Positions 16,492 to 21,058 of a stretch of DNA of 21,058 nt are shown in pieces. Source of the DNA: CAYUFB01 sp964444125. GTDB lineage: Bacteria; Patescibacteriota; Dojkabacteria; B142; JAFGMG01. The notes beneath the pieces were generated by a model, which ran no database searches, had not been told where the DNA came from, and saw only the letters and a program-made list of their open reading frames with translations. The DNA lies in the NCBI GenBank assembly GCA_964444125.1, contig CAYUFB010000021.1, positions 1-21,058 of the forward strand, read 5' to 3'. Both the position numbers and the translations under genes were made by a program. Each line of letters begins with the position of its first letter. Position 1 is the first letter of the stretch.

Positions 16492-16497
16492 ATTATA
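16492..16497 (-). promoter_or_regulatory. -10 box of pnp in register with a heptad array
   Basis: TATAAT on the minus strand is part of the heptad TATAATT (16497-16491) that directly follows the units AATACTC and AATACTA in unbroken 7-nt phase. The predicted start is near 16485. I see no -35 box in the array. Confidence 0.45.
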
Positions 16498-16751
16498 TAG
16501 TATTGAGTATTGAGTGTCTAGCTTTGAATTAAAGAAAAGAAGATAGCGTTGAGTATTGAGTCTCTAGTTTTGAGTTAAAGAAAAGAAGATAGCGTTGAGT
16601 ATTGAGTCCCTAGTTTTGAGTTAAAGAAAAGAAGATAGCGTTAAGCGTTGGGTCTCAAGTTTTGAGTCAAAACAAACTACGGAATAAGAATACTCAATAC
16701 TCATCACTCACAACTCAACACTCAATACTAGATACTCAACACTCTATATTG
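16498..16751. repeat. Palindromic heptad element with 46-bp tandem repeats between pnp and ruvX
   Basis: The left part has GAGT-type heptads and a 46-bp unit: the marker GAAGATAGCGTT recurs at 16539, 16585 and 16631, exactly 46 bases apart. The right part (about 16691-16744) has ACTC-type heptads reading toward ruvX. A 30-base stretch at 16674-16703 recurs perfectly, inverted, at 18426-18455. The arrays reach the -10 boxes of both divergent genes. Confidence 0.85.
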
Positions 16752-16757
16752 TATACT
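16752..16757 (+). promoter_or_regulatory. -10 box of ruvX, predicted leaderless
   Basis: TATACT lies six bases before the ATG at 16764, so transcription should start at or next to the start codon. It is the first six bases of the heptad TATACTG, in phase with the preceding units GATACTC, AACACTC and TATATTG. Confidence 0.55.
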
Positions 16758-16763
16758 GTCCTC

Positions 16764-17162
16764 ATGAAAATACTATCAATTGACTATGGAACTAGAAATA
16801 TCGGTCTTGCTTTAAGCGATGAAACTGAAATCGTTGCAGCAAAATTGCCACATCTAAAGGTTCGCAACCAAAAAGAACTAGAAGATGGTATCCTTTCTAT
16901 TATTAAAAATATTAATCCAGGTAAGATTCTACTTGGAAAACCACAAGATGGCGCAATCACACAAGCAATCGAGGGATTCGCAGAGTTCTTGAGAACCAGC
17001 ACAAATCTCGAAGTTAGATTCTGGAATGAAGATAATAGTTCGAAACAGGCTGAGAAGGGCCGTAGCAAAAAATTTAAGAAAAATAAATCTCACTCAGAAG
17101 CAGCTAGAATAATTTTGCAGGAATACCTAGATTCCAAGCAAGATAAATTTTTTGCTGCATGA
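16764..17162 (+). CDS. ruvX: Holliday junction resolvase-like protein RuvX (YqgF)
   Basis: An RNase H-fold nuclease of the RuvX/YqgF family, linked to Holliday junction resolution and to 16S rRNA processing. The 132-residue chain is of normal length. The first strand carries the catalytic Asp in LSIDYGTRNIGLALSD (Asp7). The second motif is ILLGKP (55-60). An acidic residue of the third motif lies in FWNEDNSSKQAE (Glu89/Asp90). The C-terminal SHSEAARIILQEYL (109-122) replaces the usual Asp-containing DSxAA with His-Ser-Glu. A reading frame open from 16662 translates repeat sequence and should be ignored; the ATG at 16764 matches the family start. Its end lies two bases from the convergent PAP2 gene. 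Confidence 0.9.
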   Translation: MKILSIDYGTRNIGLALSDETEIVAAKLPHLKVRNQKELEDGILSIIKNINPGKILLGKPQDGAITQAIEGFAEFLRTSTNLEVRFWNEDNSSKQAEKGRSKKFKKNKSHSEAARIILQEYLDSKQDKFFAA

Positions 17163-17164
17163 AA

Positions 17165-17794
17165 CTACTCTCTTATCCCCGAAGTTAAGATCTTTGGTAA
17201 TTTGATATGCGCAATAAAGTATGCTGCTAATATCCCGCCTACCACATCTATTGAATAATGAGAATGCGATAGAAGCACGGAAGCTCCTACAATACATGCT
17301 GTAACGAACTTGACCCATTTCATTTTGTCATTTTCCTTGTGTAAGAAAAATAGCAAAAATGCTACACCAGTATGTCCGGAGAAAAACATTCCTTTATAGA
17401 ATAATTCAGCAAGCACAGGATTGCTACCATTTGAAGCAGCATCTTGCATTTGTGCAAGAGGATTTAGGATAATCGTAAAAGCTCTCAAGATATAGAATAA
17501 CCCAACTCGAGATAGATATTCTCCCGATCTTCGAAAATTATGTTGAGTCACAGTTATAACAACCCAAATCATCTGCATCCAGCCCGCGATCTCACCTACT
17601 TTAACAAAAATACTATACTCGTCAATTCTATCTAGGATTAAATCGTCTGGAGTAACCGGGTTTGGGTAGTATTTGTCCAAAAACTGTCCTGCAAGGTAAT
17701 TTCCCAACATACCAAGCGCAATCATCATAAGCCCCACTAGTATGTATTTATATGGTTCTTTACCAAAAAGCTTTCTTTTCTTAAATACATTCAT
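17165..17794 (-). CDS. PAP2/sphingomyelin synthase-like membrane phosphatase
   Basis: A 209-residue membrane protein with about six hydrophobic helices. The active-site residues of the PAP2_C group (sphingomyelin synthase-like) are present: FFSGHTG (His141) and HSHYSIDVVGG (His179 and Asp183), with the charged helix start LRAFTIILNPL (103-113) before them. Family members remove or transfer phosphate-linked groups on lipids at the membrane; the substrate here is unknown. Bacterial members could act on phosphatidic acid, undecaprenyl pyrophosphate or exchange lipid head groups. It is six bases downstream of the kinase gene on the same strand and ends two bases from ruvX. No export signal other than the first helix is seen. 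Confidence 0.75.
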   Translation of the reverse strand: MNVFKKRKLFGKEPYKYILVGLMMIALGMLGNYLAGQFLDKYYPNPVTPDDLILDRIDEYSIFVKVGEIAGWMQMIWVVITVTQHNFRRSGEYLSRVGLFYILRAFTIILNPLAQMQDAASNGSNPVLAELFYKGMFFSGHTGVAFLLFFLHKENDKMKWVKFVTACIVGASVLLSHSHYSIDVVGGILAAYFIAHIKLPKILTSGIRE

Positions 17795-17800
17795 TCTTTC

Positions 17801-18379
17801 TTATTTAAAATATTTATTATATATAGTATTAATTTGTTCAATCAAGAACTGCTCATCTTTGATATTTTGAATGATTTCTTCTGCAAGTTCAAGGCATTTT
17901 GCGACATTTTGCTCATTTGGTTTATTACTTAATCCCATATCTCTTTTGTTAATTTTCTCGAATTCTTCATATGTTAATTTCTGCTCTTTGTACTGTCCCT
18001 GCCTTTTGACTACCCTATCATAACGAATCCTGATATCAGCATCAATTGCCAATATCAAAAGATCATCTCCAAGATAATTTTTTAGACACATAAGCTCATG
18101 ATGATTTCTGATACTATCTATTACATAATTATTTTCTGGATTTCTCTTAATAATTTCAACTGCCTTTTTGGCCAAAACATCATAACCACCTTTATTCCTC
18201 ATTTCATCCCCCAGATCTTGCAATGTCGTACGATCTTCTTTATCCAAACCTCTTTTCTCTGCTTCATCATAAATTGCGAAAGATAGTTTATACAAAGTAA
18301 ACCCTTTAGAGACAAAATAATTTGCTACTGTAGTTTTGCCCGCTCCAATTGGAGCAACTATTGCGAGATATTTTTTCAT
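17801..18379 (-). CDS. P-loop nucleotide kinase-like protein
   Basis: A 192-residue protein with an N-terminal P-loop, VAPIGAGKTTVA (8-19), then a strand-helix pattern like dephospho-CoA kinase or nucleoside monophosphate kinases. The first residue of the GxxxxGKT loop is Ala instead of Gly. VIDSIRNHHEL (about 88-98) looks like the base of a substrate-binding strand, and LAIDADIRIRYDRVVKRQGQ (about 112-131) has the lid-like Asp/Arg pattern of dephospho-CoA kinase-type proteins. The exact substrate cannot be read. I chose the ATG at 18379: the longer frame starts with TTG and would translate the promoter. The -10 box six bases before the ATG predicts a leaderless message. PAP2 follows in the same operon. 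Confidence 0.75.
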   Translation of the reverse strand: MKKYLAIVAPIGAGKTTVANYFVSKGFTLYKLSFAIYDEAEKRGLDKEDRTTLQDLGDEMRNKGGYDVLAKKAVEIIKRNPENNYVIDSIRNHHELMCLKNYLGDDLLILAIDADIRIRYDRVVKRQGQYKEQKLTYEEFEKINKRDMGLSNKPNEQNVAKCLELAEEIIQNIKDEQFLIEQINTIYNKYFK

Positions 18380-18385
18380 AAAGAC

Positions 18386-18391
18386 AATATA
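18386..18391 (-). promoter_or_regulatory. -10 box of the kinase-PAP2 operon, predicted leaderless
   Basis: TATATT on the minus strand lies six bases before the ATG at 18379. It is part of the heptad TATATTG, in phase with upstream units TACGCTG and ATTGCTG. The end TATATTG-TCTTT-ATG closely resembles the ruvX end TATACTG-TCCTC-ATG. Confidence 0.55.
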
Positions 18392-18560
18392 CAGCAATCA
18401 GCGTACAGCTTCCAGTATCCAGCATTGAGTATTGAGTATTCTTATTCCGTAGTTTTTTCTTTAACTCAAAACTAGAGACTCAATACTCAACACTATCTTC
18501 TGTTCTTTAACTCAAAGCTAGACGCTCAAGACTCAAAGCTATAAGCTCTCTTTACTTTAA
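18392..18560. repeat. Heptad element between the kinase and the 405-residue protein genes
   Basis: CAGC-type units (18392-18426) pass into two GAGT-type units (18427-18440). Then come an inverted copy of the pnp/ruvX element, including 30 identical bases at 18426-18455 and parts of the 46-bp unit, and ACTC-type units reading toward the gene at 18602. No gene is present in this gap. Confidence 0.8.
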
Positions 18561-18589
18561 CCCGCCAAAGAGATATCATCACAAAAGCT

Positions 18590-18595
18590 TACATT
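18590..18595 (+). promoter_or_regulatory. Candidate -10 box, leaderless spacing
   Basis: TACATT lies exactly six bases before the ATG at 18602, the same spacing as at ruvX and the kinase gene. It is outside the heptad array, and the hexamer is a weaker match. Confidence 0.35.
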
Positions 18596-18601
18596 AAAGT
18601 G

Positions 18602-19819
18602 ATGCTACAAGTAGAGGGACTACAAATACATGCAAAAGAGAAATATGATTATGATTATTTCTTTGAATTACTATTAAATAGCCCTACTGAAACACTAAGT
18701 TATCCATTCATCGCCACCAATTTTCCAGAGATTGCTCGGGATTCTGAAGGGTTAAATTTACTTGTCAGAAATCTAAATAATATGGCTAATCATCAGGGTT
18801 TAAAGGTAAATAGGGTTAACAGATCTAGTGTTTATTTCGGTTTTGGAATTACAGAAAATGATTCAGAAAAAGCGCAAGAAGACCTTGAACGGCGTTGCAA
18901 GACCCAAGCAACCAACGACTTGACTTATTTGTACGAAACTCAAGATATCTTAAATCTGACGGGACAAACAGAACCATCTGTTCCAGGAAAAATTATTGGT
19001 GATAAATATGTATGCATCCCGGATATTATTGATTATGGACATCTCCCAAAACCATTTCATGTGGTCATTTATGACCCAATTGAAGAACAAATGTCATTGG
19101 AGTTTTTTAGTTCAGAATTACAATTTGTTGTTTTAAAAAGATTATTGGAAACAGGTTACATTGACTCTAATATCGCACAGCAATTAGGAATTAATCCTGA
19201 GTCTTTTCCCAAGATAATCCAGCAAATCAACGAACTAGTATCTAACCATATAGAAAAACCTTTCAAAAGAGCCGGAAATCTTGTAGGGATAGCACTAAAT
19301 GGGGATTACGAATATCGACAGGAATATCTCAAGGGTATTATCCCTGAACTATATATTAAGCATCCTGCATTGGCTACAAAGTTGATTGACGAACAATACG
19401 AAGGTTGGCACCCTTCGATTATTTATAGGGAAGATCAGCCAAATGGCATCCAGTTATTTGCTATGCATAAGGATTTTTTAGATCAAGTGCCTGAATTTAT
19501 AGATGTCCTAATGCATTCTGATAATCCTCATATTTTAATTATTAAATTTGAGTTTGAACAGGATTTGCACACATTGATTCTTGAAGTACCAGATACAACA
19601 TATGAATTAATTAAACAACTTGAGATAGTTGTTAATGAAGAAAAGTCAGAACTGTATCTAAATAGGTGGGATGGCAGAAACTCTTTCACTAATGGCAAAA
19701 AGAGTCTTAGAAGAGCTATCGAAAGATTAAAATCTTTAGGAATAACGTTAGAAGACTTTGAAGAGCATACCCTGACAAGGTCAAGATTTCCTAGAATCGT
19801 GAGAAATCATGTAGCTTGA
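18602..19819 (+). CDS. Unrecognised protein with two possible helix-turn-helix regions
   Basis: A 405-residue soluble protein that I cannot place in a family. Numbering from the ATG at 18602, residues about 15-80 alternate helices and end in a hairpin (NHQGLKVNRVNRSSVYFGFGI), like the winged helix of response-regulator output domains. Residues about 165-215 (LKRLLETGYIDSNIAQQLGINPESFPKI-like pattern) look like a second helix-turn-helix of the LuxR or sigma-4 kind. Residues about 220-345 are mixed strands and helices without a known motif. The C-terminus is basic (RRAIERLKSLGI, then LTRSRFPRIVRNHV). DNA binding and regulation are plausible but inferred. A GTG directly before the ATG would add one residue. 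The 3' end overlaps the convergent gene by 13 bases. Confidence 0.65.
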   Translation: MLQVEGLQIHAKEKYDYDYFFELLLNSPTETLSYPFIATNFPEIARDSEGLNLLVRNLNNMANHQGLKVNRVNRSSVYFGFGITENDSEKAQEDLERRCKTQATNDLTYLYETQDILNLTGQTEPSVPGKIIGDKYVCIPDIIDYGHLPKPFHVVIYDPIEEQMSLEFFSSELQFVVLKRLLETGYIDSNIAQQLGINPESFPKIIQQINELVSNHIEKPFKRAGNLVGIALNGDYEYRQEYLKGIIPELYIKHPALATKLIDEQYEGWHPSIIYREDQPNGIQLFAMHKDFLDQVPEFIDVLMHSDNPHILIIKFEFEQDLHTLILEVPDTTYELIKQLEIVVNEEKSELYLNRWDGRNSFTNGKKSLRRAIERLKSLGITLEDFEEHTLTRSRFPRIVRNHVA

Positions 19820-20778
19820 TCGACGAAAAATTTTTCTGCAGGAATTTCAAACCTACCTATTGTTGGTGCTTGACCTGTGATTATATAGTTTATGAAATTA
19901 TTAGGAGTTGCATTGATATTTAATAAAGCAACAGTAATGCCCTCATAATCAGGTGGATCATGTTTGAGCATCTCCTCTACTGTTAAACCTGTTTGAAGAA
20001 CAATATCATCTCCAAACATAGTTTTTAATGATCTTGCAGATTTTTCTCTAATCAGCCATGATATTCCTACAATCTTTTCCACTTCAGAAAATTCACTTCT
20101 CCTTTTGCGAAAGTCTTTCAGTTGCTCGTTTAATTTATGCCACCATTTTGCAGGATGATCAGCAGTACGATGGACATGGAGAGATAATCTTTGACGCTGA
20201 TCATCAACTTCACCAACCAATACTTCTTCCTGATCAAATCTCGGAGAAAGACCGGTGATTATTCGCAAATTTAATAAATCGTATACTTTTGCATCTATAT
20301 CATAATAAGGCTTATCATGAAGATCATCGCCATCTTGCACCACAAACATTCTATCCATGATACTCTCTGGATCTACTTCAGTATCAAAAATGAGTTGTTT
20401 CAACTGCTCAGCTAATAATTTTAATTCTAATTCGTATTTATCATCATTTGAATTCGTATCCTGTAATATTTTTCCAACCATTATTTCTTCTAACAATATT
20501 CCCCTTGGCTTTACATTGTCAATAAATCCTTTAATATTTGACTCTTTTAATAGATAACTTGCTCCAACTAAGAACATATCCTCAAATCTTTTTTGACACA
20601 AATCTATCTCCTCTGGATTTATACCCTCTAGCCTACTTCGCAATTCGACGACAAAATCCACAATCTCCTGTGCCTGCTTATCATAATACCCTCCACAAAA
20701 CTCTCTAGTAGGATTACTGCCTGTTTCTGGGATTGTTGGCACATTCTCTAAATGACCATCTATAGGCGCTAATAACAT
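19807..20778 (-). CDS. Unrecognised soluble protein
   Basis: A 323-residue protein without signal peptide or membrane helices; I do not recognise its family. It is mostly helical in the first half (YYDKQAQEIVDFVVELRSRL and similar), acidic overall, with a central stretch of mixed strands (about 165-205, LRIITGLSPRFDQEEVLVGE, then RLSLHVHRTADHPAKWWHKL). The cluster HVHRTADHPAKWWH contains four His residues and could bind metal, but no known motif matches. The ATG at 20778 is supported by an upstream extended -10 box (20803-20811) and no in-frame alternative close by. The gene converges on and overlaps the 405-residue gene at 18602, so the two may be an accessory pair, or simply neighbours. Confidence 0.6.
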   Translation of the reverse strand: MLLAPIDGHLENVPTIPETGSNPTREFCGGYYDKQAQEIVDFVVELRSRLEGINPEEIDLCQKRFEDMFLVGASYLLKESNIKGFIDNVKPRGILLEEIMVGKILQDTNSNDDKYELELKLLAEQLKQLIFDTEVDPESIMDRMFVVQDGDDLHDKPYYDIDAKVYDLLNLRIITGLSPRFDQEEVLVGEVDDQRQRLSLHVHRTADHPAKWWHKLNEQLKDFRKRRSEFSEVEKIVGISWLIREKSARSLKTMFGDDIVLQTGLTVEEMLKHDPPDYEGITVALLNINATPNNFINYIITGQAPTIGRFEIPAEKFFVDQAT

Positions 20779-20802
20779 TATTGAACAATAAATAACGTCG
20801 AA

Positions 20803-20811
20803 ATTATATCA
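20803..20811 (-). promoter_or_regulatory. Extended -10 promoter of the 323-residue protein gene
   Basis: TGATATAAT on the minus strand is a perfect match to the extended -10 form TGNTATAAT. The predicted start lies about 18 bases before the ATG at 20778. Confidence 0.6.
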
Positions 20812-20827
20812 TATAGCAGTGTATGAT

Positions 20828-20857
20828 TTGGAAAACGGAAAGTATATATTGTATAAT
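20828..20857 (+). promoter_or_regulatory. Promoter for the tRNA-Asn transcript
   Basis: TTGGAA (20828-20833) and a perfect TATAAT (20852-20857) are 18 bases apart. The predicted start, near 20864, would place the partial tRNA copy (20877-20966) in the 5' leader of the tRNA-Asn precursor. Confidence 0.5.
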
Positions 20858-20891
20858 TGGCATGCATCTGTGGTGTTCCGGTTTAGCTTCC

Positions 20892-20922
20892 TCCTTCGTC
20901 TCGTAAACGAGACTTCGAAGGA
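20892..20922 (+). repeat. Hairpin insertion in the D-loop of the partial tRNA
   Basis: TCCTTC pairs with GAAGGA (six pairs) and, inside, GTCTCGT pairs with ACGAGAC (seven pairs) around a two-base loop, with a three-base bulge on the 3' side. There is no T run after it. It looks like a small mobile or repeated palindrome. Confidence 0.6.
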
Positions 20923-20939
20923 CAAGCAATAGTGGAGCA

Positions 20940-20961
20940 ATCTGTCTGATGCCAGGCAGAT
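20940..20961 (+). repeat. Hairpin insertion in the anticodon arm of the partial tRNA
   Basis: ATCTGTCTG pairs with CAGGCAGAT over nine positions (one G-T) around the loop ATGC. ATC is present on both sides of the extra 20 bases, which could be a target duplication. Confidence 0.6.
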
Positions 20962-20985
20962 CGGCTAGAAAAAAGTAAACAAAGC

Positions 20986-21057
20986 TCCGGGTTAGCTCAA
21001 TGGTGGAGCAATCGGCTGTTAACCGACAGGTTGCAGGTTCGAGTCCTGCACCCGGAG
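20986..21057 (+). tRNA. tRNA-Asn(GUU)
   Basis: A full cloverleaf: acceptor TCCGGGT (20986-20992) with ACCCGGA (21050-21056), D-stem GCTC/GAGC, anticodon loop CTGTTAA giving anticodon GTT, and T arm GCAGG-TTCGAGT-CCTGC. The discriminator base is G (21057), usual for bacterial tRNA-Asn, and the first C of a possible encoded CCA is the last base of the window. The outermost pair of the anticodon stem is A-C. Two bases before position 1 (GC) can also pair with the last two bases of the window. Confidence 0.93.
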
Positions 21058-21058
21058 C

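Larger units (their letters stand above)
20877..20966 (+). pseudogene. Partial tRNA-Asn copy interrupted by two hairpin insertions
   Basis: Three blocks match the 5' half of the intact tRNA at 20986, in order: 20877-20888 (11 of 12 bases, acceptor and D-stem start), 20927-20942 (15 of 16, D-loop and D-stem end) and 20963-20966 (GGCT of the anticodon arm). They are split by 38 extra bases in the D-loop and 20 extra bases in the anticodon stem, both hairpin-forming. The 3' half with the T arm is missing, so it cannot be a working tRNA. Confidence 0.6.

Noticed and set aside
16498..16751. Possible CRISPR array (regular repeats between genes)
   Set aside because: The repeat period is 7 nt (and 46 nt in one tandem block) without unique spacers, the units are degenerate, and no cas-like gene is in the window.
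16662..16763. N-terminal extension of RuvX by 34 residues
   Set aside because: The extension translates ACTC heptads and the promoter, while RuvX family proteins start at MKILSIDYG-like residues, here the ATG at 16764.
18380..18397. Longer kinase starting with TTG at 18397
   Set aside because: It would translate the -10 box and add residues before the conserved first strand; the ATG at 18379 fits better.
20877..20966. A working second tRNA with long variable loops, or a T-box leader
   Set aside because: No T arm or acceptor 3' strand follows, and no T-box sequence or specifier loop is visible; alignment with the tRNA next to it explains the blocks better.

Overview
The window looks like a low-GC genome fragment from the Patescibacteria (Candidate Phyla Radiation). 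This is an inference from protein style and sequence features; I cannot run a phylogeny. The supporting signs are many short or divergent versions of core proteins, almost no Shine-Dalgarno sequences ahead of genes, TTG and possibly GTG starts, large one-pass surface proteins, and several genes matching no family I know. TGA acts as a normal stop codon (for example after the surface protein and ruvX), which argues against the lineages that read TGA as glycine.

Layout. Positions 210-4076 (+) carry a zinc amidase of cell-wall type and an 857-residue membrane-anchored surface protein, closed by a hairpin terminator. RNase Y (rny, +) follows at 4487-6028. Positions 6205-7644 (-) hold a two-gene module resembling toxin-antitoxin systems: a winged-helix nucleotidyltransferase protein and a HEPN-nucleotidyltransferase fusion. 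recA (-) is at 8067-9083. Positions 9228-16327 (-) read as a long co-directional cluster: pnp, murJ, a Cys-rich membrane protein, a DNA polymerase III delta-like protein (holA) and a secreted SH3 protein with a decayed amidase-like domain. Positions 16764-18379 hold ruvX (+), converging on a PAP2/sphingomyelin-synthase-like phosphatase and a P-loop nucleotide kinase (-). Two unrecognised proteins (405 and 323 residues) overlap tail to tail at 18602-20778. The window ends with tRNA-Asn(GUU), preceded by a broken partial copy of the same tRNA carrying two hairpin insertions.

The most unusual content is intergenic. Five gaps are filled with degenerate repeats that keep a strict 7-nt period, mainly GAGTNNT or its complement, with two further heptad types of the form CAGCNTT and CGANTTA. 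In the two-armed loci the arms are inverted, so the ACTC strand always reads outward toward the flanking genes. The last heptad beside pnp, ruvX and the kinase gene is itself a -10 promoter hexamer in register with the array. For ruvX and the kinase that hexamer lies six bases before the ATG, which predicts leaderless mRNAs. Inverted copies of these elements bracket both the HEPN/nucleotidyltransferase module and the ruvX-PAP2-kinase module. I regard this repeat system as the main candidate for something undescribed.
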